Shown here piece by piece: positions 11,907 through 24,000 of a stretch of DNA of 64,000 nt. Both the position numbers and the translations under genes were made by a program. Below the pieces are notes generated by a model. It saw nothing but the letters and a program-made list of their open reading frames with translations, ran no database searches and was not told the DNA's origin. Location: NCBI GenBank assembly GCA_026315105.1, contig CM048744.1:660985676-661049675 (forward strand). Direction: 5' to 3'. The number at the start of each line of letters is the position of its first letter. The first letter of the stretch is position 1. The DNA is from Locusta migratoria. Taxonomy: Eukaryota > Arthropoda > Insecta > Orthoptera > Acrididae.

Positions 11907-12929
11907 ACTGTTCTTTGAGTTTTTAATTTGCATACACACAGACTGCACATGTCCCGATTTGCCACATTGATAACAGGTTGCGTTGCGACTAGGGCAATGA
12001 GCACGCTTGTGGCGAGACACACACTGGGGGCAAGATTTACGTACATTTTTCTGAAATGAGCGTTGGCGCCCGTTATTCAAATTACTGTTTCTAACACGAC
12101 GGGGCGACCTTTGTGTCGCACTTTTACACTGGCTACTGCTCACTGTCTGTTCAGCACGGCCCGTACTATTGTAAGAATCACTAGTGCTACACTGAGAACT
12201 ACGGCTAGGATAGCGTCCGTTGCGGCGCACTGAATTAACACTGTGGCTTTGCATTTCTACATCTGCTAAGTCAAAAGTATCATGCGCTTCTATAAGTTGC
12301 AGTACACTGTCTAATGAAGGGTCTGACTGTTTTAAAATTGCTGCCCTAATTCTGGGGTCCTGAATGTTCTGCGTAATCGCATCCCTCAACATCACGTCAC
12401 TATACGAAAGTCCACAAGAGCAAGTAAATTTACATTTGCGGGTTAAGCCCTTCAACTCGGTGATCCACTCTTGGTGTGACTGTTCAGGTAATTTTTTCAG
12501 TCTGAAAAATCGGTACCGTGCAGCGGCTACAAGAACTTTTCTCTCATAATGAGCATTCAGTGCATCTACAATTTGTTCAAAGTCTACATCACGCGGAGAT
12601 GCTTGCGGGAATAGTTTCTGCAGTAATACAAAGGTTTTGGGGCCCACCACAGATAATAGCAGATGCTTCACTTTCTGACCTGTAATTTGATGAGCCGCGA
12701 CGAGTTCTTGAAACTGTGCGAAGTAGTCGCTCCATTCTTCCTCGCGTTCGTTGTACTGGCGAAAGGTAGGAAGCGTTGCGGCGGCAGGTGTGGGCTGCTG
12801 AAGCGGCGGCTGTTGTTGTTGGTTGGCTGCTTGCGCTGTGAGCTGGGACACAGCCTGTAGGAGCTGGGTAATTTGCGCCGTCTGTAACTGAATAATTTCC
12901 ATTAAGTTTGGGTTCGGGGTAGTGGCCAT
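11685..12929 (-). pseudogene. Element A gag with zinc-knuckle region
   Basis: A 414-codon frame from an ATG at 12929. The N-terminal helix is Gln/Leu-rich, followed by a Gypsy-type capsid domain (ATLPTFRQYNEREEEWSDYF near residue 55, then YRFFRLKKLPEQSHQEWI). Near residues 298-330 are CPQC...H...C and the nucleocapsid knuckle CYQCGKSGHVQSVC, which binds RNA. The final ~70 residues come from the duplicated segment and end at an early stop caused by the frame change. The original protein probably read on into protease, as in single-ORF Gypsy elements (inference). Confidence 0.9.
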
Positions 12930-13151
12930 ACTGACCGATTAGGCGCCGCGTATACAAGTAACTTATAACAAAACACAAATGCAATATGAAAGGAGGGCTC
13001 GCTCTGCAACAAAAAAGTCCACAAAACACGTAGCAGAATATGTTCCCCCAAAAATCTTATAATAAGGGTGGGTGGGCGGGAGCAATTTTTTGCGTGCTCC
13101 GACTGCTGTTGTCTGGCTGCTGTAAGCGGGCTGGTCCAAGGTTCGTCTATC

Positions 13152-13165
13152 ACTCCTCGTCGCCA
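13152..13165 (-). promoter_or_regulatory. Primer binding site of element A
   Basis: One base inside the 5' LTR, the minus strand reads TGGCGACGAGGAGT. The leading TGGCGAC fits a tRNA-Arg type primer, but the match beyond seven bases was not verified. Confidence 0.65.
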
Positions 13166-13166
13166 C

Positions 13167-13621
13167 TTTTGTGTCCCAACTTTGTCGCCGCTTTTGTGTC
13201 CCAGCCTCGTCGTAGGTGTCGGTGGCCGAGTTGAATGAGACCGACACGCTGGTGCAGGTACGGAGGGGAGCAGCCAGAAACTATAAACACTCGAGTAAAT
13301 TAGAAAGAGATATATTGCACAGAATGTAACAATACTTAACTTTTACATAGTACTGCAGAATGTTGATACATAGTTGTTAGAGGCCTGCCTAGTGCCTGTA
13401 CAATAGCAAAGTCTTCACTCGTGCCTATCTGATTACGACGGTCCTAACTCGTTGCTATCTCAGTCCGTCGTGCGAAGTCACGATGCCGCTCAGTGCCGGC
13501 CACGAGCGGAGCCGCCCCAGAGGGCGCTCGCGGCTGTCGTCGTGAGAACGCCGCGCCGTGCGTGCATGGCGGCGCGCGGCGAAAGTAAGTGGCGCGCACT
13601 TTGTACTTGTGCGACACCACA
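13167..13621 (-). repeat. 5' LTR of element A
   Basis: 455 bp, almost identical to 7405-7859. It is followed by the right TSD CTAAG at 13622-13626. It should hold the promoter and polyadenylation signals for transcription on the minus strand. Confidence 0.95.
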
Positions 13622-13626
13622 CTAAG

Positions 13627-13826
13627 CACACCCTACCTCTCTGTCCGAGCAAGACCAGTGTAAATTTATCCCGCTCTCTGCTGCCAGCCGCCACACACAC
13701 TTGAAATTGTCCGCCGCGTCCGCGCACTTGTATGCAACTGTTCGTAACTGTTCACTGTTCTATACACCCCCTAATCTCTCCGTCCGAGCAAGTCCAATGT
13801 GAACTTATCCCGGACGAGCCCCCAAA
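13627..13826 (-). promoter_or_regulatory. Element B leader with perfect tRNA-Pro primer binding site
   Basis: At 13807-13824 the minus strand reads TGGGGGCTCGTCCGGGAT, two bases from the LTR. This 18-mer is the complement of the 3' end of tRNA-Pro and is the primer site of murine gammaretroviruses (established knowledge). The rest, to 13627, is leader with two similar CTGTCCGAGCAAG-type phrases (near 13639 and 13780). Confidence 0.88.
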
Positions 13827-15399
13827 TACGAGAGTGAAGGTCGGGGTGAGAGTTAAAAATAGGGAAAGTTTAATTTTTTAAAACTCGCAACAACCAACTG
13901 CGAACCAAATTCCTAAACATGCAAAAACACTGGAACTGTGATTGCTATTGTTTGACTCGTTTTCTAGGGGATTATATCACATGTTCACAGCTTTCCTTCC
14001 CTGCATATGATTAACAAAAAATTCATAATAAAGTCAAGTTCATGAGAGAAAAGGATGTACTAACTACTATTTTTGAAAACACGTGAAAGTTCACTTTATG
14101 CTGTTTATTTCACAATATTAGAACCCTGTGGCTGATACGTCTGTACGTCAACACATTTATCAAATAAAGTTATAGCTCGTGAGCCCCCAGACAAAATGAA
14201 TATTTGTCACAAATTGTTTTCATACCATGTGGCTGTCCCAAACACCGTTTATGTTCATGCCTATGCGACGACACGTGTTACATTAACAAATCAGTCACTT
14301 TAATTCAATGTGATGCACACCTTGTTCCACCGGCTAAATATTCACCAACACACAGTAGCACTCGATTCAACTTGGTGCTACGACGAGCAATCACACGTGG
14401 CGATTGCCACACACAAATCTCTCACCTCCCCCTGGAGATCCACATGCCGACTGATGCAGAGCGAAGCCGCCCGGCCAGCTAGCCCACTTGCTCCCGACTC
14501 CTCACTTCCTGCCATCGCGCGCGCGTGCGCCAAAAGCTCAACCACCGGGTTTTTTCCCCTATGTCATCAACTTCCCCATGTGAGCTGTTCTAACTGACTT
14601 CCAACGTACAGTGCTCAGCCAATACATTTCTAAAACTTTACTTAAAATCAAAATAATTACACTACACATTAAATAAATGTCTTCTTAGGTTCTTATATTG
14701 GTATAAACATCCTTTGCACTATTTATTACAATCATGCAATTTCTTATATCACAGATAAGTGATTTAACTGAATACTTCAAGATAAAATACACAAGATTAA
14801 TTGAAAATAAAATGATAAATAGTTAATATATTACTTTTATAAACAAACATTGCCATACTAGTTGTGTAACTGTCTTGTATTCATTGGTAATTCATTACTT
14901 TTCATTGTCAATTAAACATATTACGTCAGATGTGACTATATCAGCTAATGTATTGTTTATTTGTCAACAGGCTATTTTGTAATGAGGGCCCTAAAGGTTC
15001 CTAACTGCATCGTATTATTTCAAATGCAAGTAGTATTAGAATATTTTATTTCATGCTGTGCACTGCACTGCACCTGGCACTCGCCATTGTCCCTCTCTCC
15101 CCTCACCAGAAACGAAACTGGAAAATCCTAAGCTGGAACAAGCCACCAACGTCGGCCTGCTCGCTGGCCTCCCATCAGCTACAAGCACACAGCAAATCTC
15201 AAAGTGGAGAATTTCTACCTTTGGCCTAACTATAAATGTTGTCACCCAACTGCGCACATACATTGCTACCATAATTAATAAGATTAAAATTGTGTAACAT
15301 TTAGTGCATTGGCATGGTCAATGTTTGCAGTGAACTTCATACTGTTTAATTATCAAATGCTATTAATTACCAGTATTTCTATTGGGCGGTAATCTCACA
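13827..15399 (-). repeat. 5' LTR of element B, full length
   Basis: 1573 bp. It is collinear with the solo LTR at 43301-44863, and its two ends match the shortened LTR at 1988-2571. The inner end reads TA where the other copies have TG, so the LTR terminus has one mutation. The TSD ATGC follows at 15400-15403. Several frames are open (for example 14204-14482) but are shared by chance. Confidence 0.93.
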
Positions 15400-16270
15400 A
15401 TGCCCTTGAGACCCTGGGACCAACAGGTAGTAGCTTTTTCAGCCACTCACTGGTATCTACTGTACCAGCATAAGAGACCTTAGGAGGAAGGGCATTGAGG
15501 GAGCCCTTCCTTGCACGAGGAGCCAGAGATGGTTGTTGGTTCTCTGGCTCTGGCTGGTTTTGTACTTGTTGCTCCCAAAGTAGGGACCTTGGGGGCAACA
15601 GAAGAGGAATACCCTGAACCATGTTCAAACTTTAGTGTGGTGTAATGGTAACGGGAATGTCACCCAGCTTGTCACAGGCAAGCAGTGCCTGTGACTGGAC
15701 TGGGGACGACGTCGTTATCAGAATCGACCCGGATCTCATCTTAGACATTCTGTCTACCTCGCCAAACTTGTCTCCAATGTTCTCGACAAAAAACAGAGGC
15801 TTAGTCGACATAAACGATTCGCCATCTGTTTGACTGCACACCAGGTATCGGGGGGCATAAGCCTCACCTTGACGACGAGCCCGACGTTCCTCCCACGGCA
15901 TAGCCAGGGATGGATACGATTGGGGGTCATACGATGCGGCATTGAAGGAGACTCTTCCACGCTTTGAGACGCCATTTTGGCGACCGGCCAAACTTTTATT
16001 AGCTCGTTTCATTCTGGTCCCACAAGCAGCTAGGTAACTAAAGGTCCACACAGGCAGAGCCCCGCTGTTTTGTACCGTCCGCGCGACTCAGGCGATTAAG
16101 CCAAGATCCCCGGGCTCTGAAATGTACAATGTTCCACTGTCGCGCTAACGATGGTCGTTGAAGCATGCACAGAGCTTACGGTGTAGCGGACTGTTGGCGC
16201 AACACATCCCACAGCTCAGGACCCCGGGTTCGACAAGCCCGTCCTCAGCAAATTAATGCTGAGGCCCTGA
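15400..16270 (-). pseudogene. I/Jockey-like LINE: ORF1 N-terminal part and 5' leader
   Basis: Minus-strand frames at 15632-16051 and 15395-15628 join through a single TAA. They read RYLVCSQTDGES, SKMRSGSILITT and LLACDKLGDIPVTITPH, then LNMVQGI. This is the conserved RNA-binding core of I/Jockey-type ORF1 (HRTLN-rGv motif). The likely start is the ATG of MKRANKSLAG, near 16016. The cysteine-knuckle segment that normally follows is missing, so this copy has an internal deletion. The frame is cut at 15403 by element B and resumes at 1987. The stretch 16052-16270 is leader with no ORF. Confidence 0.75.
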
Positions 16271-16274
16271 AGGG

Positions 16275-17940
16275 GAAGAATATATAATTAGGGGAAAAAT
16301 AGATACTGCCTACAGGAAAATAAGAGACAAATTTGGAGATAAGAAAATAGCTGTTTAAATATGAAGAACTCAGAAGGAAAACCAGTTATGAGTAAAGAAG
16401 AGAAAAGGGGCTCTACAAAGGAAATGAACTTCGAGATAATAATGTAGGAAGGGAAGAGGAAGGAAATGAAGATGAGATTGGAGATACTATATTGAGAGAT
16501 GAATTTGACTGAGCACTGAAAGACCTAATTTGAAACAAGGCCCCTGGAGTAAATGACATTCCCTCAGAGCTACTGAAGTCTCTGGGAGAACCAACCATGA
16601 GAAAACTATTTCACCTGGTGGCTAAGATGTATGAGACAGGTGGAATACCCTCACACTTTAACAAAAAATGTAATAATTCCCATTCCAAAGAAAGCAGGTG
16701 AAGACAGGTGCAAAAATTACAAAACCATCAGTTTAATAAGTCATGGATGCAAAATTTTAACTCAAATTATTTACAGAAGAATGGACAAGCTGGTAGAAGC
16801 TGACCTTGAGGAAAATTAGTTTGGATTTAGAAGAAATGTAGGAACATGGGAGGCAATACTCACCCTGTGACTTATCTCAGAAGATAGATTACGGAAAGGC
16901 AAACCCACATTTCTAGCTTTTGTAGATCTGGAGATAGCTTTTGACAATGTCGACTGTATACACTCTTTCAAACTCTGAAATCAGGGGTAAAATATAGAGA
17001 ATGGGAGATTATTTACAACTCGTTCAAAAACCAGAGAGCAGTTACTGCAGTCGAAGGGCATGAAAGGGAAGCTTTGGTTGGGAAGGGGTAAAACAGGGTT
17101 GTAGCTTTTCCCCAGTGTTATTCATTCTGTACGTTGAGCGACCTGTGAATGAAAGCTAGTCGAAATTAGGAGGAGGAAATTAAGTTCAGGGTTTACAAAT
17201 AAATACTTTGTGGTTTGCACATGACATAGTTCTCATAGTTCTGTCAGAGACAGAGAAGGACCTGGAAGAGCAATTGAATGGAATGGACAGTGTGCTGAAA
17301 GAATCGCATAAGATGCAAATTAATAAGGTAATGGAATGTAGTCTGAGAATATCAGGTGATGCTGAAGAAAATAGATTAGGTAATGAAACGATAAAGGTGG
17401 TAGATGATTTTCGATACTTGGACAGTAAAATAACATATTATGGTCACACTACATGGATATAAAATGCAGAATGGCAATGGGGAGAAAAACATTTACAAAA
17501 AGAGAAATTTGTTAGCATCTCATATTAATTTAAATGTTAGGAAGTCTTTTCTGAAGGCATTGTGTAAATTGTTGCTTTGTACAGTTGCTTTGTATAGTTC
17601 ATGTGGGAATAGGATAGAGGCTTTTGAGAAAGCTGAAAATTAGGTGGGTAGATTGCATAACTAATGAGGTACTGAACAGAATTGGAGAGAGAAAAGAAAT
17701 CTCTGGCAAACCTTGACTAAAAGAATGGGTTAATTGGTAGAATACATTCTTAGACATCAAGAAATCATGAATTTAGCATTGGAGGGAAGTGTATGGGCTA
17801 AAAATTGCAGAGGGAGACCAAGTGACGAACACTGTAAGCAGGTGTTCTTATGAGGAGATGAAGACGCTTGCTCAGGGTAGAGTAGGGTAGAGAGCTGTAT
17901 CAAACTATTCTCTTGACTAAAGACCACTACATCAACAAAA
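16275..17940 (+). mobile_element. RTE-type LINE, 5'-truncated, degenerate
   Basis: Collinear with positions about 22556-24290 of the longer RTE copy. It keeps the reverse-transcriptase core (KKNVIIPIPKKAGEDRCKNY) and the C-terminal region, but has frameshifts and stops throughout. The 3' end is GACTAAAGACCACTAC with an ACATCAACAA tail. No clear TSD was found. Confidence 0.88.
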
Positions 17941-18149
17941 TAGTGATTATGTCCTCCAATGTGTGCTATATGCTAGCTAAGCATGCAAAATCTCTTTAAT
18001 GAGAATACTGTGAGGTGCATTCATGTTATAACACTTCAATTTTTTTAATTTTTTTTTTTTTTTATCACAAACTAATCACATGCAAACTGTGAAACTTCTG
18101 TTGCTTCTCAACTTAATGTTCCTGCAACTGAAAATATTTTTTGCATAGA
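17941..18149. other. Spacer with T-rich run
   Basis: No ORF or repeat recognised apart from a T-rich stretch at about 18041-18063. Confidence 0.5.
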
Positions 18150-18850
18150 TGATGCCATGATTTCATAGCTACCTTGACTGCTTCTTTAGGAGTCTGCTTT
18201 GACCACCAGAAAATTATGCATTTGCAGCACGGCTAGTGAATTGTGCAAACATGAAGAGCATCTGTAGTGTCACTAGGATGGAACTGTCACTGTCATGCTC
18301 TTTGGAATGCAATGAGAGGATTATGGCATTGCTGTCCCAGAACATGGCCATCGACATTCTTTCAGCACTGGCACTAACCCGAAATTTATTTTGTGACGTT
18401 GAGTCTGTGTGCTTCCATTGTGCTGACTGGTGCTTCGTTTCAAGATTGATAAATGACATCCAGTCTCAACCATTGTCACAGCTGATGAAAAGAAAGTCCC
18501 ATTCATGCTGTCATCATGTGTCGACAATGCCTGACAACTTGCCATGCCTGCCATGTGTCGGCATTTGCAGCACTAACCTGCATTTTCATGTCTTTGTGCA
18601 GGATTATGTACATACATCCCATACAAATGCTAACTTTGGAAGCAATGTGTTCCACAGTCCTTTGACAATCCTCCAAAACAATTTTCTCCACTCACTGGAT
18701 CATGTAGCCAGACCAGCTGGTTCAAGGCCAAGACTGACTTGGTGTGTTGACTAATCTGCTTCTCTGGACTGTAACACCCATGAACACACACTAGACATGT
18801 CCATGACACCATCATCACATGTCTCAATCAACTGGCAATGAATTTAAATT
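18150..18850 (-). pseudogene. Degenerate mariner-type transposase
   Basis: Overlapping minus-strand frames (18630-18827, 18503-18691, 18321-18554, 18214-18459) read in order like a mariner transposase. There is a second-HTH-like segment ending YIILHKDMKM, then a decayed DETW region, then INLETKHQSAQWKH and MAMFWDSNAIILSLH, which correspond to the YEPETKRQS-EW and FWD-x-GVIL signatures. At least three frame changes and stops are needed. No terminal inverted repeats were found. Related open frames on the plus strand (18236-18754) are shadows. Confidence 0.65.
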
Positions 18851-18947
18851 GATGGCACATCACACAAATAGAGGAAACAAATGATCACACACTGATCTTG
18901 TACTAAGACTGTTGCCATTTTAAGTATCATTAATTGTCCTAACTCTG

Positions 18948-19555
18948 ACATCTCGTTGAATAGGGTATTCTGCCAGATATCAGCATCTTTCAAACATGAT
19001 ATTTCGATAATGTTACTCTCTCTTCTTCAGGTGTTCCCTGAGACTGGCTGCCTGTTTGACTGGGTCACATATTTAGGCCTGGCTAGTTCCTAGTGTTCCC
19101 TATTTGGTCTGTGCTTGTGAGTCGTGCTTCCCTGACACTCTAGATGTTCCCTATTCCATCTGCGCCCGTCTGCCCCTAGTGACAATTGTGGCCTCTTAGT
19201 GTTCCTTTCTCAGTATGCGGCCACGAGTCGTGCTCCCCTGCCGTTCTAGGTGTTGTTGTTGTTGTTGGTTTTTGAGGGGACTAAACAGCTAGGTCATCAG
19301 TCCCGTTCTAGGTGTACCCTATTCCATACACAACCGCTCTGGTCGCTTCCAGCGGCAGTCATGGCATCCTGGTCTTCCCTTCTCAGTCCACTCCCGATTG
19401 GGCGTTCCCTATTCAGTCTGCATCTATGAGTCACACTCCCCTGTCTCTCTAGGTTTTAACTATTCCATCCACAGCCGATTTGGCCACCTCAAGTTGCGGG
19501 TTGTGACATCCTGGTGTTCCCTTCTCGGTCCACATCTGCACAGCGCAGTTCTCTG
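18948..19555 (+). repeat. Left inverted repeat of the PLE
   Basis: Reverse complement of 24822-25363 at moderate identity. It is internally repetitive: phrases such as GTTCCCTATTCAGTCTG and CCCCTGCCGTTCTAGG recur every ~110-140 bp. The small insertion 19254-19302 lies within it. Confidence 0.82.
19254..19302 (-). mobile_element. Severely 5'-truncated SINE-like insertion
   Basis: Only 49 bp: a (GTT)n tail (minus strand (AAC)n) and a body whose minus strand reads GGGACTGATGACCTAGCTG, like the 3' part of the local SINE. It is flanked by a 13-bp TSD CCGTTCTAGGTGT at 19241-19253 and 19303-19315. Confidence 0.82.
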
Positions 19556-19559
19556 AGGC

Positions 19560-20215
19560 TTGTTACTTGAGTTAGAAACTCTTTTTCCGATGTTGCTTCA
19601 GTGGTTCAAAAGCCAGATTCTATGCAGTTGTCAGTTGGTATCCTGCTTCTCAGTTAACCAGCTTGTACTCTACAGATTCAGTGATGACACTATCCCGGAA
19701 TCTGAGGGGTCTGGACCAAGATCTTCGTGTTCTCATATTCCATGGAATGTTCCAACTCCAGGCAGTGTTCAACTACTGCTGATTTTCTGGCCTGCCCTAG
19801 GCTGGTATGTCGCTGGTGGTTTGCCCAATGTAGGACATACACATTCACAAGGAATATTGTAAATCGTGGGTTTCCTTAATCCCAAGTCATCTTTGACTGT
19901 TCCAAGAAGAGCCCTGATTTTGCTAGGCGGGCAGAAAACACTATTGATGTCATTGATGTATTCTGCTGATCTTGCCAGAAATGGGCCGTGCACATGGTAG
20001 AAATTCAAGCTTCTTGGTTTCTTCTTCTTTCTCCTTTTCCAATGCATCCAGATGTCTGGTGGGATGCAATGATCTACAGATATCCCCAGCTAAAAATCCA
20101 TTGTCAATAAACACTTGTTGAAGATGTTCTTGTTCCATTGCCAGACTGTCAGAGAGTGTCTTGCCTCGATGTACAAATGTTCTGATCATCCCGGTCTTCT
20201 GTGCTGGGTATTGGC
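19560..20215 (-). pseudogene. PLE GIY-YIG endonuclease region
   Basis: Minus-strand frames at 19950-20189 and 19769-20047 read IRTFVHRGKTLSD (RT/linker), then VFCPPSKIRALLGTVKDDLGLRKPTIYNIPCEC, the hallmark junction of Penelope RT thumb and the GIY-YIG nuclease. Further down, decayed frames give ENTKILVQTP and EAGYQLTTA, typical of the C-terminus. The nuclease would nick target DNA during retrotransposition. Frame breaks make it inactive. Confidence 0.82.
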
Positions 20216-21032
20216 AGCTTCTGGCATGTACAACCTTCTAAACTTAAAAATCAGGAGATCCAGTAAAAAAATCAGGGCACTCTTCAAAAAAATCTGGAGA
20301 TATGTAATATCAAAAACAGAGGCTCATTTATTATAAACCTTAAGGTACCTAAGTTAGCATTTTACTATGGTGTAGCAAAACTATATTATGGCAGTGTCCC
20401 AAAAGTTGATTACATACTTCTATTTGATGCCAGTCTAGGTAATTCATTTGATATTTGGATTAAAACAAAAAAGTGCACAACTGTATTTTTGTGTTAAACT
20501 TAGTCTATTCTGGGAACATTTTACACAACACTTGACCCACCTAGTCATCACATTTTATTGGTAAATTGTGCTATAAAATAAACATCCAAACAAGCAATAA
20601 ACACTTGGCCTGTATCACAATTTCACTTTCATTTTTATCAGCAAATTTCAGTTTTGTTTTGTTGCTCACATACGTCTCAATTTCTCTGTGCTTCATTGTT
20701 TGCACGTGTTTTGATATATTGATTACAATTTTTGCCATACTGAAACACATACCACCAAATTAAATTCCCACAAAGATGTAAAATAGCTGTTTGCATAAGA
20801 GATGCCATTCCATATGAAACTAACACTCCTTACTATCCATTCGAAAGGTTTCCATCAATACAAAAACAGCGTCTTCACTGATGCAGGACAATAAAACATC
20901 ATTTCCAAACAGAGCACAAAACTAAAACAGTATGTATGTATCTCCAAATGGCAGGAAATGGCAGAGGAAATCTATATACCATAGTGCATTGCTTGTAATT
21001 TATATAAATTTTGATACATATACTGATTAAAC

Positions 21033-24000
21033 CCCCATGAACCACAGACATTGCCGAGGTGGGGTGGCTTGCATGCCTCAACGATACAGATAGCCGTACC
21101 GTAGGTGCAACCACAGCGGAGGGGTATCTGTGGAGAGGCCGGACAAACGTGTGGTTCCTGAAGAGGGGCAGCAGCCTATTCAGTAGTTACAGGGGCAACA
21201 GTCTGGATGACTGACTGAGCTGACCTTGCAACATCAGCTAATGTGGCTTTGCCACACAGCTACTGCGAACGGCTGAAAGCAAGGGGAAACTACAGCCATT
21301 ACTTTTCCCGAGGACATGCAGCTCTACTGTATGAACATATGATGATGGCATCCTCTCGGGTAAAATATTCCGGAGGTAAAATAGTCCCCCATTCGGATCT
21401 CCGGGCGGGGACTACTCAGGAGGATGTTGTCATCAGGAAAGACAATACTGGCATTCTACGGATCGGAGTGTGGAATGTTAGATCCGTTAATCGGGTAGGG
21501 AAGCTAGAAAATTTAAAAAGTGAAATGGATAGGTGGGGATTAGTGAAGTTCGGTGGCAGGATGAACAGGATTTCTGGTCAGGCGAGTACAGGATTATAGA
21601 TACAAAATCAGTGGGGGGTATCACAGGAGTAGGATTGATAATGAATAAGAAAATAGGAATGCGGGTAAATTACTATGAGCAGCACAGTGATCGCATTATC
21701 ATTGTAAAGATAGATACGAAGCCAACACCGACAACAGTAGTACAGGTTTATATGCCAACTAGCTCTGCTGATGATGAGGAGATCGAAGAAATATATGAGG
21801 AGTTAAAAGAAATTATTCAGACAGTTAAGGGAGAGGAAAACTTATTTGTGATGGGAGACTGGAATTCGGCAGTAGGAAAAGGAAGAGAAGGAAAAATAGT
21901 AGGTGAATATGGACTGGGCAGGAGGAATGAAAGAGGAAGTCACCTGGTAGAATTTTGCACGGAACATGATTTAATCGTAACAAACACCTGGTTTAAGAAT
22001 CACAAAAGAAGGTTGTATACATGGAAGAGACCAAAGAGACACCGGAAGGTATCAGATAGATTTTATAAGGGTAAGACATAGATTCCGGAACCAGGTTATA
22101 AACTGCAAGACGTACCCAGGGGCAGATATAGACTCTGACCATAACTTGTTAGTCATGAACTGTAGGCTGAAACTGAAAAAACTGCAGAAGGGTAGGAAAA
22201 TAAGGAGATGGGACTTAGATAAATTGAAGGAAAGTGTAGTTCTGGAGAATTTCAGAGGGACATTTAGGCAACAATTGACAGAAACAGGGGGAAATAAAAC
22301 AGTAGAAGAGGAATGGGTAGCATTGAGAGATGAAATAGTGAAGGCAGCAGAGGACAAAATAGGTAGAAAGGCAAGACCTACAAAAAATCCTTGGATATCA
22401 CAGGAAATACTAGATTTAATCAATGAAAGGAGAAAATTTAAAAATGCAGTAAATGAAACAGGCAAAATGGAGTACAGACGACTAAAAAATGAGATTGACA
22501 GGAAGTGCAAAATGGCTAAGCAGGAGTGGCTAGAAGCCAAATGCAAATCTGTAGAAGAATGTATAAGAAGGGGAAAAGTAGATACGCCTACAGGAAAATA
22601 AAAGAGACATTTGGGGATAAGAAAAGCAACTCTACAAATATCAAGAACTCAGATGGGAAACCAGTTCTCAGCAAAGAAGGGAAAGCTGAAAGGTGGAAAG
22701 AATACATAGAACAGCACTACAAAGGAAATGAACTTAGAGACGATGTTGTAGCAAGGGAAGAGGTAGTAGATCAAGATGAAATAGGAGATGCTATACTGAG
22801 AGATGAATTTGACAGAGCCCTGAAAAACCTAGGCCGGAACAAGGCCCCAGGAGTAGATGACATACCCTCAGAGCTACTAAAGTCTCTGGGAGAACCAGCC
22901 ATGACAAGACTATTTGAACTGGTGTGTAGGATTTATGAGACTGGCGAAATACCCTCAGACTTTAAGAAAAATGTAATAATCCCCATTCCAAAGAAATCAG
23001 GCGCAGACAGGTGTGAAAATTACAGAACCATCAGTTTGATAAGTCATGGTTGCAAAATTTTAACACGAATTATCTACAGGAGAATGGAAAAGCTGGTAGA
23101 AGCTGACCTCGGGGAAGATCAGTTTGGATTCAGGAGGAACGTAGGAACCCGGGAGGCAATACTCACTTTACGTCTTATTTTAGAAGATAGATTAAGGAAA
23201 GGCAAACCTACATTTTTAGCTTTTGTAGATTTGGAGAAAGCATTTGACAATGTTGACTGGAATACACTCTTTCAAATTCTAAAGTCAGCAGGGGTAAAAT
23301 ATAGGAAAAGGAGAGTTATTTATAACTTGTACAAAAACCAGACCGCAGTTATTAGACTCGAAGGGCATGAAAGGAAAGCATCAGTTGGGAAGGGAGTAAG
23401 ACAGGGCTGTAGCCTTTCTCCGATGTTATTCAATTTGTACATTGAGCAGGCGGTTTAGGAAATCAAGGAAAAATTTGGAATAGGGATTAAGGTACAGGGA
23501 GAAGAAATAAAAACATTGCGTTTTGCTGATGACATTGTAATTCTGTCAGAGACAGCAAAGGACCTGGAAGAGCAGTTGAATGGAATGGACAGTGTTGAAG
23601 AGAGCGTATAAAGTGAACATTAACAAGAGCAAAACAAAAATAATGGAGTGCGGTCTTAGAAAATCAGGCGATGCTGAAGGAATTAGATTAGGTAACGAAA
23701 CAATGAAGGTGGTAGATGAGTTTTGTTACTTGGGTAGTAAAATAACATGTGATGGTCGCAGTACAGAGGATATAAAATGCAGAATGGCAATGGGAAGAAA
23801 AGCATTTTTGAAAAAGAGAAATTTGCTAACATCGAATATTAATTTAAGTGTAAGGAAGTCTTTTCTGAAGGCATTTGTGTGGAGTGTTGCCTTGTATGGG
23901 AGTGAAACATGGACGATAAGCAGTGCGAACAGGAAGAGAATAGAGGCTTCTTACAGAAGAATGCTGAAGATTAGGTGGGTAGATCGCATAACTAATGAAG

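Larger units (their letters stand above)
7405..13621 (-). mobile_element. Gypsy-type LTR retrotransposon A, nearly intact, young
   Basis: A 6217-bp element with 455-bp LTRs at 7405-7859 and 13167-13621, bounded by the 5-bp TSD CTAAG (7400-7404 and 13622-13626). It contains a primer binding site at 13152-13165, gag at 11685-12929, pol (PR-RT-RNase H-IN) from 11830 down to about 7860, and a polypurine tract at 7860-7873. The domain order PR-RT-RH-IN is that of Gypsy/Metaviridae. Gag and pol were probably one frame, now split by a 220-bp tandem duplication; integrase is split by a 2-bp insertion. It lies inside element B. Confidence 0.95.
1988..15399 (-). mobile_element. LTR retrotransposon B, gag/protease only, hosting element A
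   Basis: The boundaries are set by TG...CA LTR ends and by a 4-bp TSD ATGC at 1984-1987 and 15400-15403. The element lies on the minus strand: the 5' LTR is at 13827-15399, the primer binding site at 13807-13824, the gag-like ORFs at 4158-7010 and the 3' LTR at 1988-2571. Without nested element A it is about 7.2 kb. No RT, RNase H or integrase motif could be found in the internal region, so this copy is non-autonomous or has lost pol. A solo LTR of the same family is at 43301-44863. Family placement within Gypsy-like elements is inference from the gag and the 4-bp TSD. Confidence 0.85.

Noticed and set aside
18236..18754. 172-codon plus-strand ORF rich in Cys and His
   Set aside because: Antisense to a mariner transposase relic, whose motifs are readable on the minus strand.
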